A stretch of 64,000 nt of DNA, taken from Lachnospiraceae bacterium (lineage in GTDB: Bacteria > Bacillota > Clostridia > Lachnospirales > Lachnospiraceae). The stretch is from the NCBI GenBank assembly GCA_017408735.1, contig JAFQUB010000011.1, positions 1 to 64,000 on the forward strand, given 5' to 3'. The notes beneath the pieces were generated by a model. That model ran no database searches, was not told where the DNA came from, and saw nothing but the letters and a program-made list of their open reading frames with translations. The position numbers and the translations under genes are program-made. Position 1 is the first letter of the stretch, and each line of letters begins with the position of its first letter. Positions 26,766 to 37,075 of this stretch are shown piece by piece.

Positions 26766-27944
26766 GTGCAAAATGTATTTATTATAGGTTCCAAAGGAAT
26801 TCCTTCCGCATATGGTGGATTTGAATCCTTTGTTGACAGACTTACTTTTTTTAGAAAATCAAATGATATCAATTACCATGTAGCATGTGCTGTAGAACCG
26901 GAAGACTGGACAGCACAGACAGAAAAAGAATTTTCTTACAATAATGCCAGATGTTTTCGAATTAAATGGAAAAAGCTGGGTGCGGCAAGAGCCATTTTCT
27001 ACGATGTAGATGCCTTTAAAGAGTGTATTGATTACATAAAAGCAAATAGAATTGAACAGCCGATAGTATATGTTCTGGCATGCAGAATAGGACCTTTTTT
27101 CAATCATTATGTAAAAAAGATACATAAGCTTGGTGGAAAAGTATATGTGAATCCGGATGGGCATGAATGGAAACGTGCAAAATGGAGTGCGCCGGTAAGA
27201 GCTTACTGGAAAATCTCAGAGCGTCTGATGGTAAAACATGCAGATTTACTTATTTGTGACAGTAAGGCCATTGAAAAATATATACATGAAGATTATCTGA
27301 AATATAGTCCGAAAACCACGTTCATTGCATATGGTTCAGATACGGTAAAATCCAAACTTTCAGAAGATGCAAAAGAATTAAATGACTGGTATCAGGAAAA
27401 AGAAGTTAAGGCTCATGAATATTATCTTGCTGTGGGAAGATTTGTGCCGGAAAACAACTTTGAAACCATGGTAAGTGAATTTATGAAATCCAACACAAAG
27501 AAAGATTTTGTGTTGATTACCAATGTAGAAAACAATAGTTTTTATGAATCTTTATTGAAGTCTACTCATTTTGACCAGGATAAGAGAATCAAGTTTGTTG
27601 GAACTGTATATGATAAAGAATTGTTAAAGAAGCTTAGAGAAAATGCATATGGATATTTCCATGGACATGAAGTTGGTGGAACCAATCCAAGCTTGTTGGA
27701 ATCTTTGGGCAGCACGGATTTGAATTTATTGCTTGATGTGGGATTTAACAGAGAAGTAGGTGAAGATGGTGCTCTTTATTGGAGTAAAGAGGACGGAGCA
27801 CTTGCTTCATTGATTCATAAAGCAGATGCTATGACAGCAGAAGAAATTTCGGCTATGGGAATTAAGGCAAAAGAACGCATTACTAAGGACTATAGCTGGG
27901 ATTATATTGTAGATTGCTATGAAGAAGTATTTTTGGGAAAATAG
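26766..27944 (+). CDS. Glycosyltransferase with DUF1972 N-terminus (GT4, rhamnosyltransferase-like)
   Basis: A 392-residue GT-B glycosyltransferase. The N-terminus (FIIGSKGIPSAYGGFESFVD) matches the DUF1972 domain found in WchF-type rhamnosyltransferases. The C-terminal half carries the GT4 donor-binding pattern (YLAVGRFVPENNFETMV; GTNPSLLESLGS). It probably adds the second sugar to the lipid-linked repeat unit; donor and acceptor cannot be read from sequence. The start codon is GTG, preceded by GAGAGGAATAAAACA. Confidence 0.88.
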   Translation: MQNVFIIGSKGIPSAYGGFESFVDRLTFFRKSNDINYHVACAVEPEDWTAQTEKEFSYNNARCFRIKWKKLGAARAIFYDVDAFKECIDYIKANRIEQPIVYVLACRIGPFFNHYVKKIHKLGGKVYVNPDGHEWKRAKWSAPVRAYWKISERLMVKHADLLICDSKAIEKYIHEDYLKYSPKTTFIAYGSDTVKSKLSEDAKELNDWYQEKEVKAHEYYLAVGRFVPENNFETMVSEFMKSNTKKDFVLITNVENNSFYESLLKSTHFDQDKRIKFVGTVYDKELLKKLRENAYGYFHGHEVGGTNPSLLESLGSTDLNLLLDVGFNREVGEDGALYWSKEDGALASLIHKADAMTAEEISAMGIKAKERITKDYSWDYIVDCYEEVFLGK

Positions 27945-27981
27945 CAAGGCATCCATGTAGCAAAACAAAGGAGAGAATCGG

Positions 27982-29217
27982 ATGAAAATATTGATGGTGA
28001 ATAAATTCTTTTATATCAAAGGAGGAAGTGAGACGTATTATTTTGCTCTTAAGCGTTTGCTGGAAGCAAAAGGACATACAGTAATTGACTTTTCCATGCA
28101 GGATGAAAAGAATTTTGAGTCCCCTTATGCAGAGTATTTTGTAGAAGGGGTGGATTATAATGGTGGAATGAGTAAGAGCAAGCAGCTAAAGGCAGCAAAA
28201 AACATTATTTATTCTACGGAAGCAAAGCGTAAGCTGGAAAAACTTATACAGGATACAAAGCCGGACATTGCTCACCTCCATATATTTCAACATCAATTAT
28301 CACCATCCATTCTTGATGTGTTAAAAAAGTATAATATTCCTACAGTATACACAGCTCATGATTTAAAAATGCTGTGTTTAAATTATGTCATGATGACCCA
28401 TGGGCAGTTGTGTGAAAAATGTAAAGGTGGTCATTACCTGAATTGTTTAAAGCAAAAGTGTGTTAAAAATTCTACGCTTAAGAGTAGTATTAATGTAATG
28501 GAAGGATATTTACATAAATGGCGAAAAAGCTATGATGCAATCCACGTAATTTTGACTCCTAGTTTATTCTATAAAAATAAGTTTTTGGAGTTTGGAGTAG
28601 CCAAGGAAAGAGTATATCATCTTCCTAATTTTTTAGACAGAGAATGCCCGGAAGTAACATCGGCAGAAGATAAAGAGCAATACTTTTTGTACTTTGGAAG
28701 ACTGTCTGTGGAAAAAGGAATACTTACATTAATCAAAGCAGTGGAAAATACATCAAATCTGCTTTATATTGTGGGAAGTGGACCGTGTAAGGAAGAAATA
28801 GAACAGTACTTGAAAGAACATAATATGACCAATGTAAAGCTTCTAGGGTTTAAGAGCGGACAGGAACTGATTGATGTGGTAGGAAATGCCAGGGCGGTAA
28901 TTCTGCCTTCTGAATGGTATGAAAATGGTCCATATTCAGCTATTGAATCTTTACAGTTAGGCCGTCCTATCATCGGCTCAGAATTGGGAGGAATTCCGGA
29001 ATTAATAGATGGAAATGGAAAAATCTTCAATCACGGTAATGTGGAAGAATTAAGAGAAATTCTGGAACAGTTTCCGACCCCGGGAACACCTGAGTACGAG
29101 CAGTACTGCAAACGTTCCAGAGAAATTTTTGCCCGAAATTATATGGAAGAAGGACATTACAAGCAGCTGCTTGTAATGTATGAGAAAGCAATGAAAAACC
29201 ATGGGAATGAGAGGTAA
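27982..29217 (+). CDS. Glycosyltransferase family 4 protein
   Basis: A 411-residue GT-B transferase. The N-terminal MKILMVNKFFYIKGGSETYY is the usual GT4 opening, and the donor site lies in LYFGRLSVEKGILTLIKA and EWYENGPYSAIESLQLGRP. It carries a Cys-rich insert (CEKCKGGHYLNCLKQKC, about residues 150-166) that could bind a metal, as in several actinobacterial and clostridial members of this family. AAAGGAGAGAATCGG precedes the start. It is cytoplasmic and acts on the lipid-linked intermediate. Confidence 0.88.
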   Translation: MKILMVNKFFYIKGGSETYYFALKRLLEAKGHTVIDFSMQDEKNFESPYAEYFVEGVDYNGGMSKSKQLKAAKNIIYSTEAKRKLEKLIQDTKPDIAHLHIFQHQLSPSILDVLKKYNIPTVYTAHDLKMLCLNYVMMTHGQLCEKCKGGHYLNCLKQKCVKNSTLKSSINVMEGYLHKWRKSYDAIHVILTPSLFYKNKFLEFGVAKERVYHLPNFLDRECPEVTSAEDKEQYFLYFGRLSVEKGILTLIKAVENTSNLLYIVGSGPCKEEIEQYLKEHNMTNVKLLGFKSGQELIDVVGNARAVILPSEWYENGPYSAIESLQLGRPIIGSELGGIPELIDGNGKIFNHGNVEELREILEQFPTPGTPEYEQYCKRSREIFARNYMEEGHYKQLLVMYEKAMKNHGNER

Positions 29218-29219
29218 TT

Positions 29220-29960
29220 ATGAGAAAAATCCCTAAAATAGTTCATTATTGCTGGTTTGGAAACGGAGAAAAACCAGACAATATTAAAGCATATATAGAA
29301 ACATGGAAGGCAAAAATGCCGGAGTATACTTTTATGGAATGGAATGAACAAAATTTTGATGTAGAAAATTCGATTCCTTATGTGCGTCAGGCTTATGAGG
29401 CTAAAAAGTATGCATTTGTCAGCGATTATGCCAGAATACAGGCATTGTATCAGCATGGTGGAATTTATTTTGATACAGATATAGAGGTGAAAAAGCCCTT
29501 TGAAGAATTTTTGGAAGATAAGTCTATGGTGTTAGGCTTTGAAAGCGAGAGAAGTCTTTTAACAGCATTTATTGCTGTGGAAAAGGAACACCCTTATATG
29601 AGGGAATTTTTGGAATCCTATAGAGAACGTAATTTTCTAAAAGAAGACGGGTCTTATGATATGCTTGTAATAAACGAAGGATTTTCTGCTCTTATGGAGC
29701 GTAAAGGCGTAGATTTAGATAGAAATGAATATCAGGAATTGCCGGGGGATATTGTGATTTATCCAGAAGAGTATTTTTGTGGATTTGATGTAAACAACTG
29801 GCATGAGTCCATTACAGACAAAACTTGTACTGTGCATTATATGAACAGTAGCTGGGTGTCCGGAAAACAGGGAATGAAGCGTAAGATAATTTACACATTG
29901 CAGAAAATCTTAGGTTATAAGAATTATGACAGACTGAAAGAAATATTTCGAGGAAGATAA
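29220..29960 (+). CDS. Glycosyltransferase family 32 protein
   Basis: A 246-residue capsular-polysaccharide-type transferase (Gly_transf_sug). The opening IPKIVHYCWFGNGEKPD and the DXD block GGIYFDTDIEVKKPF (DTD near residue 86) are typical of GT32, as is the HYMNSSWV ending, which supplies a conserved His/Trp. It starts three bases after the GT4 stop, so it is translationally coupled. The sugar is unknown. Confidence 0.9.
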   Translation: MRKIPKIVHYCWFGNGEKPDNIKAYIETWKAKMPEYTFMEWNEQNFDVENSIPYVRQAYEAKKYAFVSDYARIQALYQHGGIYFDTDIEVKKPFEEFLEDKSMVLGFESERSLLTAFIAVEKEHPYMREFLESYRERNFLKEDGSYDMLVINEGFSALMERKGVDLDRNEYQELPGDIVIYPEEYFCGFDVNNWHESITDKTCTVHYMNSSWVSGKQGMKRKIIYTLQKILGYKNYDRLKEIFRGR

Positions 29961-29990
29961 AATCAACAAGCCATATTATGGAGGTTTAAA

Positions 29991-30563
29991 ATGGTACTGA
30001 CAGGCGGACAGGTAAGAATGGCGGCAATAAAGATGTTTCTTTATTCCCGTGGAAACGCATATAAGAATGCTGAATATATCAAAAAGAATAATATTTTTTA
30101 TCATATGGGAGATGGCTGTTACTACCATCCTCGAAAACTTCCTACAGAACCGATTTTGATGTCTATGGGAGATAATGTATGGGTATCGGCCAATGTTCGC
30201 TTTATTACCCACGATATGACCGGGGATATGTTAAAAAATCATCCAAAATACGGAGCGGAATTTTCCAAAATGTACAGCCCTTATTACATGGGCAAAATTC
30301 AAATTGGCAATAACGTTATGATTGGTGCGGATGCTACTATCATGTATGATGTAAATATCGGTGATGACTGTATTATAGCGGCAGGAAGTATAGTGACGAA
30401 AGATGTGCCGGCGGGAAGTGTTGTGGCAGGAGTGCCGGCTAGGGTAATTGGAACATTAGAAGATTTTGTAAATAAAAGAAGACCGATACTGGAAAATATG
30501 ATTAAAAAGGAAGATGGAATCGAAGGAATGGTTCAGTTTTTCTGGGAGCAGGATAAGCGATAG
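29991..30563 (+). CDS. Hexapeptide-repeat acyltransferase
   Basis: A 190-residue left-handed beta-helix transferase. The repeats [19 protein letters not shown] and [20 protein letters not shown], ending [11 protein letters not shown], match the LbH acetyltransferase family (maltose/chloramphenicol-acetyltransferase-like). The HD in RFITHDMTG is in the position of the catalytic His. It probably O- or N-acetylates a repeat-unit sugar using acetyl-CoA. TGGAGG precedes the ATG. Confidence 0.88.
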   Translation: MVLTGGQVRMAAIKMFLYSRGNAYKNAEYIKKNNIFYHMGDGCYYHPRKLPTEPILMSMGDNVWVSANVRFITHDMTGDMLKNHPKYGAEFSKMYSPYYMGKIQIGNNVMIGADATIMYDVNIGDDCIIAAGSIVTKDVPAGSVVAGVPARVIGTLEDFVNKRRPILENMIKKEDGIEGMVQFFWEQDKR

Positions 30564-30575
30564 GAGATTGGTGAC

Positions 30576-31826
30576 ATGAAGATAGCAGTAGAAGAGAAAA
30601 AACTGGTTATGGGATTGTATTGTGCAACAATGCTCATGTCCATGCTGTCAATTGTAGATAATGTGCCTCTTAGGGGGATTATGTACAATATAAAATATCT
30701 TTATATTTTGATAATTGTTTTCTTTTGCTTTTATGATGGCATTTTGGTTTGGAATAAAAGACTTACTATAGGAATAGGTCTTTTGGTGATTCACACCATA
30801 CTCTATGGAGTGATATTTACAAATCCACATATTAAATTTGATACGGATCTTCATTTTCAGCAATTAATGGCAATTTATATTTTGACTCTTTTTTCTTGCA
30901 TCTATGTCTATAAAAAAGATTGTTATCTGCCTTTCTTGGAAATGACTTATTTGGCAATGGCATTGTTCATTTTATGGTGTGCAGTGACCCATACGGGCAA
31001 TTTTGTTAATCCTATTTACTTTGTAAATATTTTTTCTAGGACAGATCGATTTCGAGCTGCGTTTGGTATGGGTGATGTGAATTATTGTGGAAATTATTGT
31101 GTCTATTTGTTAGTGGTTTCCTTTTTTTTGTGGTGCGAGTGGAAGAAACAGGGAAAAGTACCGGATAAGCGGTTGAAGAAAGCCGTACTTGGGATTGATG
31201 CGATTACTCTTTGTATGCTTTTTTCTACAGCATCTAGATCTGCTATTCTTAGTCTTATGCTTTTTTTTGGATGTTATTGGATTTTGAGAATGAGGCATAC
31301 TCTCATTAGGAATTGGAAGTTGATTCTTGGGGTAGGTGGAGTACTTGTATTGGTAGTTGTATTAGTATTGGTATCTACCGGAGCTATATCAAGCATTTGG
31401 CAGGAGTCGAATCGTGAGGGGAATTTTAGCATTAATTATCCGATTTTTTTACAACATGGTGATTACCTTAACGGTATGGGGTATATAGATAATTCGGGTT
31501 TTCTGAATCAGTCATATGGTTATGAAACTACAGCAATGGATGTATATTTTCTTTATATTCCTTTTGCTACGGGAATTCTTGGGGCGGCTATTATTTTTGG
31601 GCAGATGATATATCTTTTGTATCAGATGTTAAGACATGGAAATACAGAAGGACGTGATCTTGTGCTGAGTCTGTTTGTTATGATGCTTTATTATGCTATA
31701 TGGCAGGTAAATTATATGAATTACAGATACCATACAGGAATTATTCATATGATGTTTTTATTTCTTTTTTTAATGCGAATTAATGAGGAAAAGGACACTT
31801 ATATTGTTAAAATCAAAAGGAGATAG
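30576..31826 (+). CDS. Polysaccharide polymerase (Wzy-like)
   Basis: A 416-residue membrane protein with about ten or eleven hydrophobic segments and a large extracytoplasmic loop (about residues 270-320, with HGDYLNGMGYIDNSG). This is the usual layout of Wzy/O-antigen polymerases, which join flipped repeat units on the outer face of the membrane. Sequence similarity is low, as normal for Wzy, so the call rests on topology and on position between transferases and flippase. TAGGAGATTGGTGAC precedes the start. Confidence 0.8.
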   Translation: MKIAVEEKKLVMGLYCATMLMSMLSIVDNVPLRGIMYNIKYLYILIIVFFCFYDGILVWNKRLTIGIGLLVIHTILYGVIFTNPHIKFDTDLHFQQLMAIYILTLFSCIYVYKKDCYLPFLEMTYLAMALFILWCAVTHTGNFVNPIYFVNIFSRTDRFRAAFGMGDVNYCGNYCVYLLVVSFFLWCEWKKQGKVPDKRLKKAVLGIDAITLCMLFSTASRSAILSLMLFFGCYWILRMRHTLIRNWKLILGVGGVLVLVVVLVLVSTGAISSIWQESNREGNFSINYPIFLQHGDYLNGMGYIDNSGFLNQSYGYETTAMDVYFLYIPFATGILGAAIIFGQMIYLLYQMLRHGNTEGRDLVLSLFVMMLYYAIWQVNYMNYRYHTGIIHMMFLFLFLMRINEEKDTYIVKIKRR

Positions 31827-31828
31827 TT

Positions 31829-32875
31829 ATGGCTCAGAGGAAACAAAATCATTATTTGAATTTTTGGAAAGGCATTGCCTGTTTTTGTGTAGTTTTCTTA
31901 CATGTACGCTTTCCTATTGAGGCATTAGATGGGATACTACAGACAATGTGTCGTTTTGCGGTACCTTTGTTCTTTATGATCTCAGGATATTTTTGTTATG
32001 GAGATAATAAAGAAATAGTAGAGAAAAAGTTGCCGGGGAAGATAAAAAGAATATTTTGGATAAATCTTGCGGGCTGTTTTTATTATTTTCTTGTTCAGAT
32101 GGCTATTGCGTTATTTGGAGATTCACATGGAAGTATAAAAGATGTGATAGAAAAATTACATATGATGTTTAATAAGGAGGCAATGGTGAACTGGCTGGTA
32201 TTTAACAAGGATCCTTTTATAAATATTATGTGGTTTACTTCAGCCTTGTTGTATTGTTATCTTTTATTTTGGGTAATTAATCATTTTAACCTTTATCCCT
32301 TGTTTTATGGTTTGATTCCAACATTACTTGCATTTCATTTTGCGATAGGAAATGTATTGGCATTGTTTGGAAATGAAATTCCTGAAATTTATTTTCGAAA
32401 TTTTTTATTATTTGGTCTCCCGTTTTTTATGTTGGGGAATTGGTTACATAAGCATAAGGCCCGTGTTTTAGAGAAATTTACAGTAGAAAAATGTCGCGGG
32501 ATGATTTGCCTGGGCTTGTTTCTTGGAATTGGTGAGTGGTTCCTGATGGGAAAAAGAGAGATTTATTTAGGTTCCTTGTTAGTTGTAGTATGTGTTTTTC
32601 TGTTAGCATTGTATCAGCCGGAAAAAAAGGAAAAATCTATTATTACAAAAATAGGAATGAAATATTCTTTGTTTGTTTATATAGTACATTGTAGTGTTGC
32701 GACGGTAATGGAAAGGTTTGCAGATAAGTTGATTGTTGCAGAGACCACAATTTATTATGTGTATAGATTTGCAAGGCCATTTGTAGTTTTTGGGATTTCC
32801 GTAGCTATCGCATGGGCGGTTTATAGAGTGTTAGATACGAGGAAAATTAAAACATATAAATTAGAAAAGGAATAA
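31829..32875 (+). CDS. Acyltransferase 3 family membrane protein
   Basis: A 348-residue integral membrane acyltransferase (AT3, OafA/WecH/NeuO-type topology) with about ten segments. The first carries the family pattern NFWKGIACFCVVFLHVRFP, with the conserved His (H in FLHVR), and then RFAVPLFFMISGY. It likely O-acetylates the polysaccharide. It begins two bases after the polymerase stop. The next gene is its close paralogue. Confidence 0.9.
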   Translation: MAQRKQNHYLNFWKGIACFCVVFLHVRFPIEALDGILQTMCRFAVPLFFMISGYFCYGDNKEIVEKKLPGKIKRIFWINLAGCFYYFLVQMAIALFGDSHGSIKDVIEKLHMMFNKEAMVNWLVFNKDPFINIMWFTSALLYCYLLFWVINHFNLYPLFYGLIPTLLAFHFAIGNVLALFGNEIPEIYFRNFLLFGLPFFMLGNWLHKHKARVLEKFTVEKCRGMICLGLFLGIGEWFLMGKREIYLGSLLVVVCVFLLALYQPEKKEKSIITKIGMKYSLFVYIVHCSVATVMERFADKLIVAETTIYYVYRFARPFVVFGISVAIAWAVYRVLDTRKIKTYKLEKE

Positions 32876-32900
32876 TTCCTAAAATCCAGAGGAGGTAGTT

Positions 32901-33935
32901 ATGCTTCAGAAAAAACAAAATTATTATTTGAATTTTTGGAAAGGATTGGCATGTTTTGGTGTGGTCTTTTTTCATACCCGTTTCCCGGTTTATACTCTGG
33001 ATGGGATTCTTCAGAGCTTTTTTCGAGCTGCAATCCCTTTATTCTTTATGGTATCGGGATATTTTTGCTATGGAGAGGATAGAGGTGTAGTAGAGAAAAA
33101 ATTGCCTGCAAAGATAAAAAGAATTTTTTGGATTAATTTGGGAGGTTGTTTGTACTATTTTGTTATGCAGCTTTCCATTGCAGTTTTTGGAGATTCTCAT
33201 GGAAGCATGGCAGATGTAATAGAACGATTTCAGATGATGTTTAATAAAGAAACAATGGTAAACTGGCTTGTATTCAATCAGGATCCTTTTGTACATATTA
33301 TGTGGTTTACTTCAGCATTGCTGTATTGTTATCTTTTGTTCTGGATTATAAATCATTTCAATTTATATCAGGTGAGTTATGGACTGATCCCTGTATTGAT
33401 TGTAATTCATTTGGTATTGGGAAATGTGCTGGTGCTATTTGGGATAGAGATTACGAAAATTTTTTATCGAAATTTCTTGTTATTTGGTTTTCCATTTTTT
33501 ATGTTGGGAAATTGGTTGCATAAGCATCAGAAGGGGATTTTGGAAAAACTTACAGAGGAAAAATGTAAATTAATTTTCTTGCCAGGTTTGGTTCTTGGCG
33601 TAGTAGAATGGTTCTTAATGGGAAGACATGAAATGTATATAGGTTCTCTTCTGATTGTAATAAGTGTTTTTGGATTATCACTGCATCAACCAGAAAAGAA
33701 GAAAAACTCATTTATTACAAAGATAGGAACGGAGTATTCGTTGTTTATTTACATAGTTCATTACAGTTTGATGCTTGTCATGGAGCGATTTGCTGAAAAA
33801 GTAATAATACCTGGTAGTAAGGCTTATTATGTATATTATTTTGCAAGACCTTTTGTGATTTTTGGAATATGTCTAATGGGGGCGTGGATCTTCTATAAAT
33901 TATTGAGTGTGATAAAGAATCGGAGGAAGAAATAA
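32901..33935 (+). CDS. Acyltransferase 3 family membrane protein, tandem paralogue
   Basis: A 344-residue AT3 protein, collinear with the preceding gene along its whole length (shared blocks: NYYLNFWKG-type opening, IKRIFWINL, VNWLVFN, IMWFTSALLYCYLLFW, LLFG-PFFMLGNWLHKH). The conserved His is in FFHTRFP. A tandem duplication with divergence is clear; the two may acetylate different positions. AGAGGAGGTAGTT precedes the ATG. Confidence 0.9.
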   Translation: MLQKKQNYYLNFWKGLACFGVVFFHTRFPVYTLDGILQSFFRAAIPLFFMVSGYFCYGEDRGVVEKKLPAKIKRIFWINLGGCLYYFVMQLSIAVFGDSHGSMADVIERFQMMFNKETMVNWLVFNQDPFVHIMWFTSALLYCYLLFWIINHFNLYQVSYGLIPVLIVIHLVLGNVLVLFGIEITKIFYRNFLLFGFPFFMLGNWLHKHQKGILEKLTEEKCKLIFLPGLVLGVVEWFLMGRHEMYIGSLLIVISVFGLSLHQPEKKKNSFITKIGTEYSLFIYIVHYSLMLVMERFAEKVIIPGSKAYYVYYFARPFVIFGICLMGAWIFYKLLSVIKNRRKK

Positions 33936-33936
33936 A

Positions 33937-34983
33937 GTGAGTGGAAAAAGAATTGAGTGGGTGGATATTGTAAAGTATATATGCATTATTTTTGTAATGG
34001 TGCATCATTTAGAGGGGGGCTCAGAGGTACTTTATACTTTTTATGCATCCTTCTTTTTGAAGGCGTTTTTCTTTACTGCTGGTTATGTATATCGTCACAC
34101 AAATGATTTTAAAGGATTTTTTATAAAAAAAGTAAAAGGATTGTTTGTTCCGTGGCTTATATTTAGTATATTAAATATCTTGTTGTCACAAGTATTGTCT
34201 TTTAATGAACATGGTGATTTATTAACAGAATTGGGATGGAATATGCTTCAGATTAGAAATCATGGAGATGGGATTTGGTTTGTAGCAGCATTGTTTGTTA
34301 CATTTATTCCATTCTATTTCATGATAAAATGGAGTGATGATGCAAGTAAAAATAGAGGTATAACGGCAATTGTTATTTGTTTCTTTCTATCATTTGGAAG
34401 TCTTGCATACACTAAGTTGATGAATCCTACATTATTACCATGGAATGGAGCAGAACTTCCATGGCATTTGGAGTATATTTTCCAAGCTATGCTATTTATG
34501 GTATTAGGTTATTATTTTAGAAAAGAATATGAAGCAAAATTTGATAAGTATAATACAAAAGTTAATCGAATTTGTTTGGCAGTAGTATATTTAGCGTTAA
34601 TTTATCTCCCACATGCTTTTGGAATTGAATTTCCCGTAATTATTGATATGATTTATCAGTATGTGAGAGAGCTGGCTGGAGTTCTTTTGATTGTAGCAGT
34701 TTGTAAAGTGATGAAAACAAACCGCTATATATCTTATGTAGGACAAAATACCTTGATTTATTTTGCACTTCATGGAAAGGTGCTCAGTATTATTCAAACA
34801 GTGCTGTGGAAGGTAGTACCTGGATTTTATGCAGCGGTCCTAGGAAATGCCATATCAGCAAATATTCTGGTAATAGTGCTTTCATTAGTAATGTCGGTTC
34901 TTTTGATTATACCAGCATGGATTATAAATAACTTTTTCCCATTTATAGTAGGAAGAAACAAAAGAAAAGAGGTACAAAAATAA
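33937..34983 (+). CDS. Acyltransferase 3 / fucose 4-O-acetylase-like protein
   Basis: The third membrane acyltransferase (348 aa). It belongs to a different subgroup: the opening RIEWVDIVKYICIIFVMVHH and KAFFFTAGYVYRHTNDF are those of fucose 4-O-acetylase-like AT3 proteins. About ten hydrophobic segments. The start is a GTG with CGGAGGAAGAAATAAA upstream, one base after the previous stop. Its stop shares a base with the next gene's start. Confidence 0.88.
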   Translation: MSGKRIEWVDIVKYICIIFVMVHHLEGGSEVLYTFYASFFLKAFFFTAGYVYRHTNDFKGFFIKKVKGLFVPWLIFSILNILLSQVLSFNEHGDLLTELGWNMLQIRNHGDGIWFVAALFVTFIPFYFMIKWSDDASKNRGITAIVICFFLSFGSLAYTKLMNPTLLPWNGAELPWHLEYIFQAMLFMVLGYYFRKEYEAKFDKYNTKVNRICLAVVYLALIYLPHAFGIEFPVIIDMIYQYVRELAGVLLIVAVCKVMKTNRYISYVGQNTLIYFALHGKVLSIIQTVLWKVVPGFYAAVLGNAISANILVIVLSLVMSVLLIIPAWIINNFFPFIVGRNKRKEVQK

Positions 34984-36065
34984 TGACAAAGGGCGAAAAC
35001 ATATCAATTAGTGTAATTATGCCTGTTTATAATGCACAAAAGCATTTGGAAGAAACTATCAAATCTGTAGAAAACTCTTCATTTTCAAATTATGAATTGC
35101 TTCTTATAGATGATGGTTCTACGGATAATAGTTCACAAATATGTCAGAAGTATGCACAGAAGAATGAAAAAATAAGATATATTTATAAAGAAAACGGTGG
35201 TGTGGCATCTGCAAGAAATAAGGGATTGGAGATTGCAACAGGAGAGTATGTTGCATTTTTGGATGCAGATGATAGTTTGTCAGAAAACATGTTGGAAATG
35301 ATGTATAATGCTGCAGTAAATACCAATGCTGATGTATGTATGGCGGGGTGGAATGAATGTCGCGGAAATGAAAAAAAAGCAAATAAAATAGTTTCCGAGA
35401 ATTTGCTGGTAGATGGTAAGGAAGGCGCAAAACAGTTAGCACTTATGTTGCTGACTAGTGGTCATATTCGTAGTTCTTATGAAAAAATTTCCTCTTGTTT
35501 TATGATGGGAGTTGTTTGGAACAGTATTTATCGGAGAAAGTTTTTGGAAGATAATCAAATTCAATTTTTCTGTTTTTGGAATAATGAGGATGACTGGATA
35601 TTTGATATTCAGTGTTATAGTAAAGCAAATAGAATTTATTTGATGGAAGAAAGTTTGTACAATTATCGGATAGATGATGGATCATTGTCTCATAAAAAAA
35701 GATATATAGAAGATTTATATCGAAAGAGAAGAAATGGTATAGACTGGATTTGGAAAACAATGGATAAATTATGTGAACAACAGCCACAGAAAAGAGAAAA
35801 AGCTGAATTATATAAAGGACTTTTACAGAGAAGGTTGCTTTTATACACACTCTTTAATGAAACAGCAGTGGAAAAAAGAATGTCTTCAAAAGAGGGCGTG
35901 GCATATATTAAAAAAGCTGTAAAAGAAGAACAAAAATGTGGAATAAAAAAAACACTTTATTATGAGGCGGGAATGATAGAGAAGGTTTATACTTGGTTCC
36001 TGTTGCATCATGGTGTAGGATTTTGTTATTTTCTGAATCGATATATTGTTAAAAAATATAGATAA
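34983..36065 (+). CDS. Glycosyltransferase family 2 protein
   Basis: A 360-residue GT-A transferase: ISVIMPVYNAQKHLEETI, LLIDDGSTDNS, GVASARNKGLEIATGEYVAFLDADD (DXD-type metal site DADD). The C-terminal third is helical and basic, without a membrane span. It overlaps the upstream acyltransferase stop by one base (TAATG), showing coupling. Confidence 0.92.
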   Translation: MTKGENISISVIMPVYNAQKHLEETIKSVENSSFSNYELLLIDDGSTDNSSQICQKYAQKNEKIRYIYKENGGVASARNKGLEIATGEYVAFLDADDSLSENMLEMMYNAAVNTNADVCMAGWNECRGNEKKANKIVSENLLVDGKEGAKQLALMLLTSGHIRSSYEKISSCFMMGVVWNSIYRRKFLEDNQIQFFCFWNNEDDWIFDIQCYSKANRIYLMEESLYNYRIDDGSLSHKKRYIEDLYRKRRNGIDWIWKTMDKLCEQQPQKREKAELYKGLLQRRLLLYTLFNETAVEKRMSSKEGVAYIKKAVKEEQKCGIKKTLYYEAGMIEKVYTWFLLHHGVGFCYFLNRYIVKKYR

Positions 36066-36135
36066 AAGGTTAGTAAAGGATTCAGAAAAATTTATAGTAA
36101 ATTGAATGAGTTAAGAGAAAGAGGAGTCACATGCA

Positions 36136-37065
36136 ATGGAAAGTAAAAATTCTGCTTTGGTATCGGTGATTATACCAACCTACAAGAGAAGAGAGACGCT
36201 AAAATCTGCCATTGAAAGTATAAGGAAGCAAACCTATGAAAATCTAGAAATCATTGTTGTTGACGATAATGGTGCAGATTCTGAGTATCGGAAATCTGTG
36301 GAAGAAATTATGGAACAATATAAAGAAAATTCCCAAATTGTTTATGTAAAGAATGAAAAGAACATGGGTGGTGCAGCCGCAAGGAATGTGGGGATTCAGA
36401 AAGCTAAGGGAGAATACCTTGCATTTTTAGATGATGACGATACGTATTATCCGAAAAAAATCGAAAAGCAGATAGCAGCATTTCAAAACAGCCGGAATTC
36501 CAAACTGGCATTGGTTTATTGTTATGTGGAACAGCTAGATGAAAGTGGGAAAGTTAATTATGTATTAAAAAACCAACTTCGTGGAAACTGTTTGTATGAA
36601 GCAATGTGTATAGATTGTGTGGCACCAACCTCATTATGGTTAGTTAAAAAAAGTGCAATAGTAGACGTAGGGATGTTTTCTATAGTTCCTAGTAAACAGG
36701 ATGCTACCTTGATATTAAAACTTTTGGAAAAAGGATATGAGGTTGACTATGTACCGGAAGTGTTGTGTAGTTATGCCAATTTTGCTATTGGAGAAAAAAT
36801 AACAAATTATGGAACCAGAAGTATTAATGGAGAATTATTATATAGGGAAGCTTGCCGTCGTACCTTCCAACGACTAACTACAAAACAGCAGAATGATGTA
36901 GAATTTGAATTTTTGGTCCGTCTTTACAGAATCTATAGTAGTAATAAAATGAAGGACGAAACCAATAATGTACGTCGGGAGATGCAGAATATCAGTCTTG
37001 GTAAAACAATAAATTTCTTTGTCAGGACATGGTTGCATCAAATCAAACATGGAAAATCAAGATAG
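36136..37065 (+). CDS. Glycosyltransferase family 2 protein
   Basis: A 309-residue GT-A transferase: SVIIPTYKRRETLKSAIESI, IIVVDDNGADS, AAARNVGIQKAKGEYLAFLDD (DDDD metal site). It is a close paralogue of the transferase at 39150-40091, sharing RGNCLYEA-like, KLALVYC and LLEKGYEVDYVPEVLC blocks, so the two may add the same sugar or act at equivalent positions. GAGGAGTCACATGCA precedes the ATG. Confidence 0.92.
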   Translation: MESKNSALVSVIIPTYKRRETLKSAIESIRKQTYENLEIIVVDDNGADSEYRKSVEEIMEQYKENSQIVYVKNEKNMGGAAARNVGIQKAKGEYLAFLDDDDTYYPKKIEKQIAAFQNSRNSKLALVYCYVEQLDESGKVNYVLKNQLRGNCLYEAMCIDCVAPTSLWLVKKSAIVDVGMFSIVPSKQDATLILKLLEKGYEVDYVPEVLCSYANFAIGEKITNYGTRSINGELLYREACRRTFQRLTTKQQNDVEFEFLVRLYRIYSSNKMKDETNNVRREMQNISLGKTINFFVRTWLHQIKHGKSR

Positions 37066-37075
37066 AGGAAGAAAT

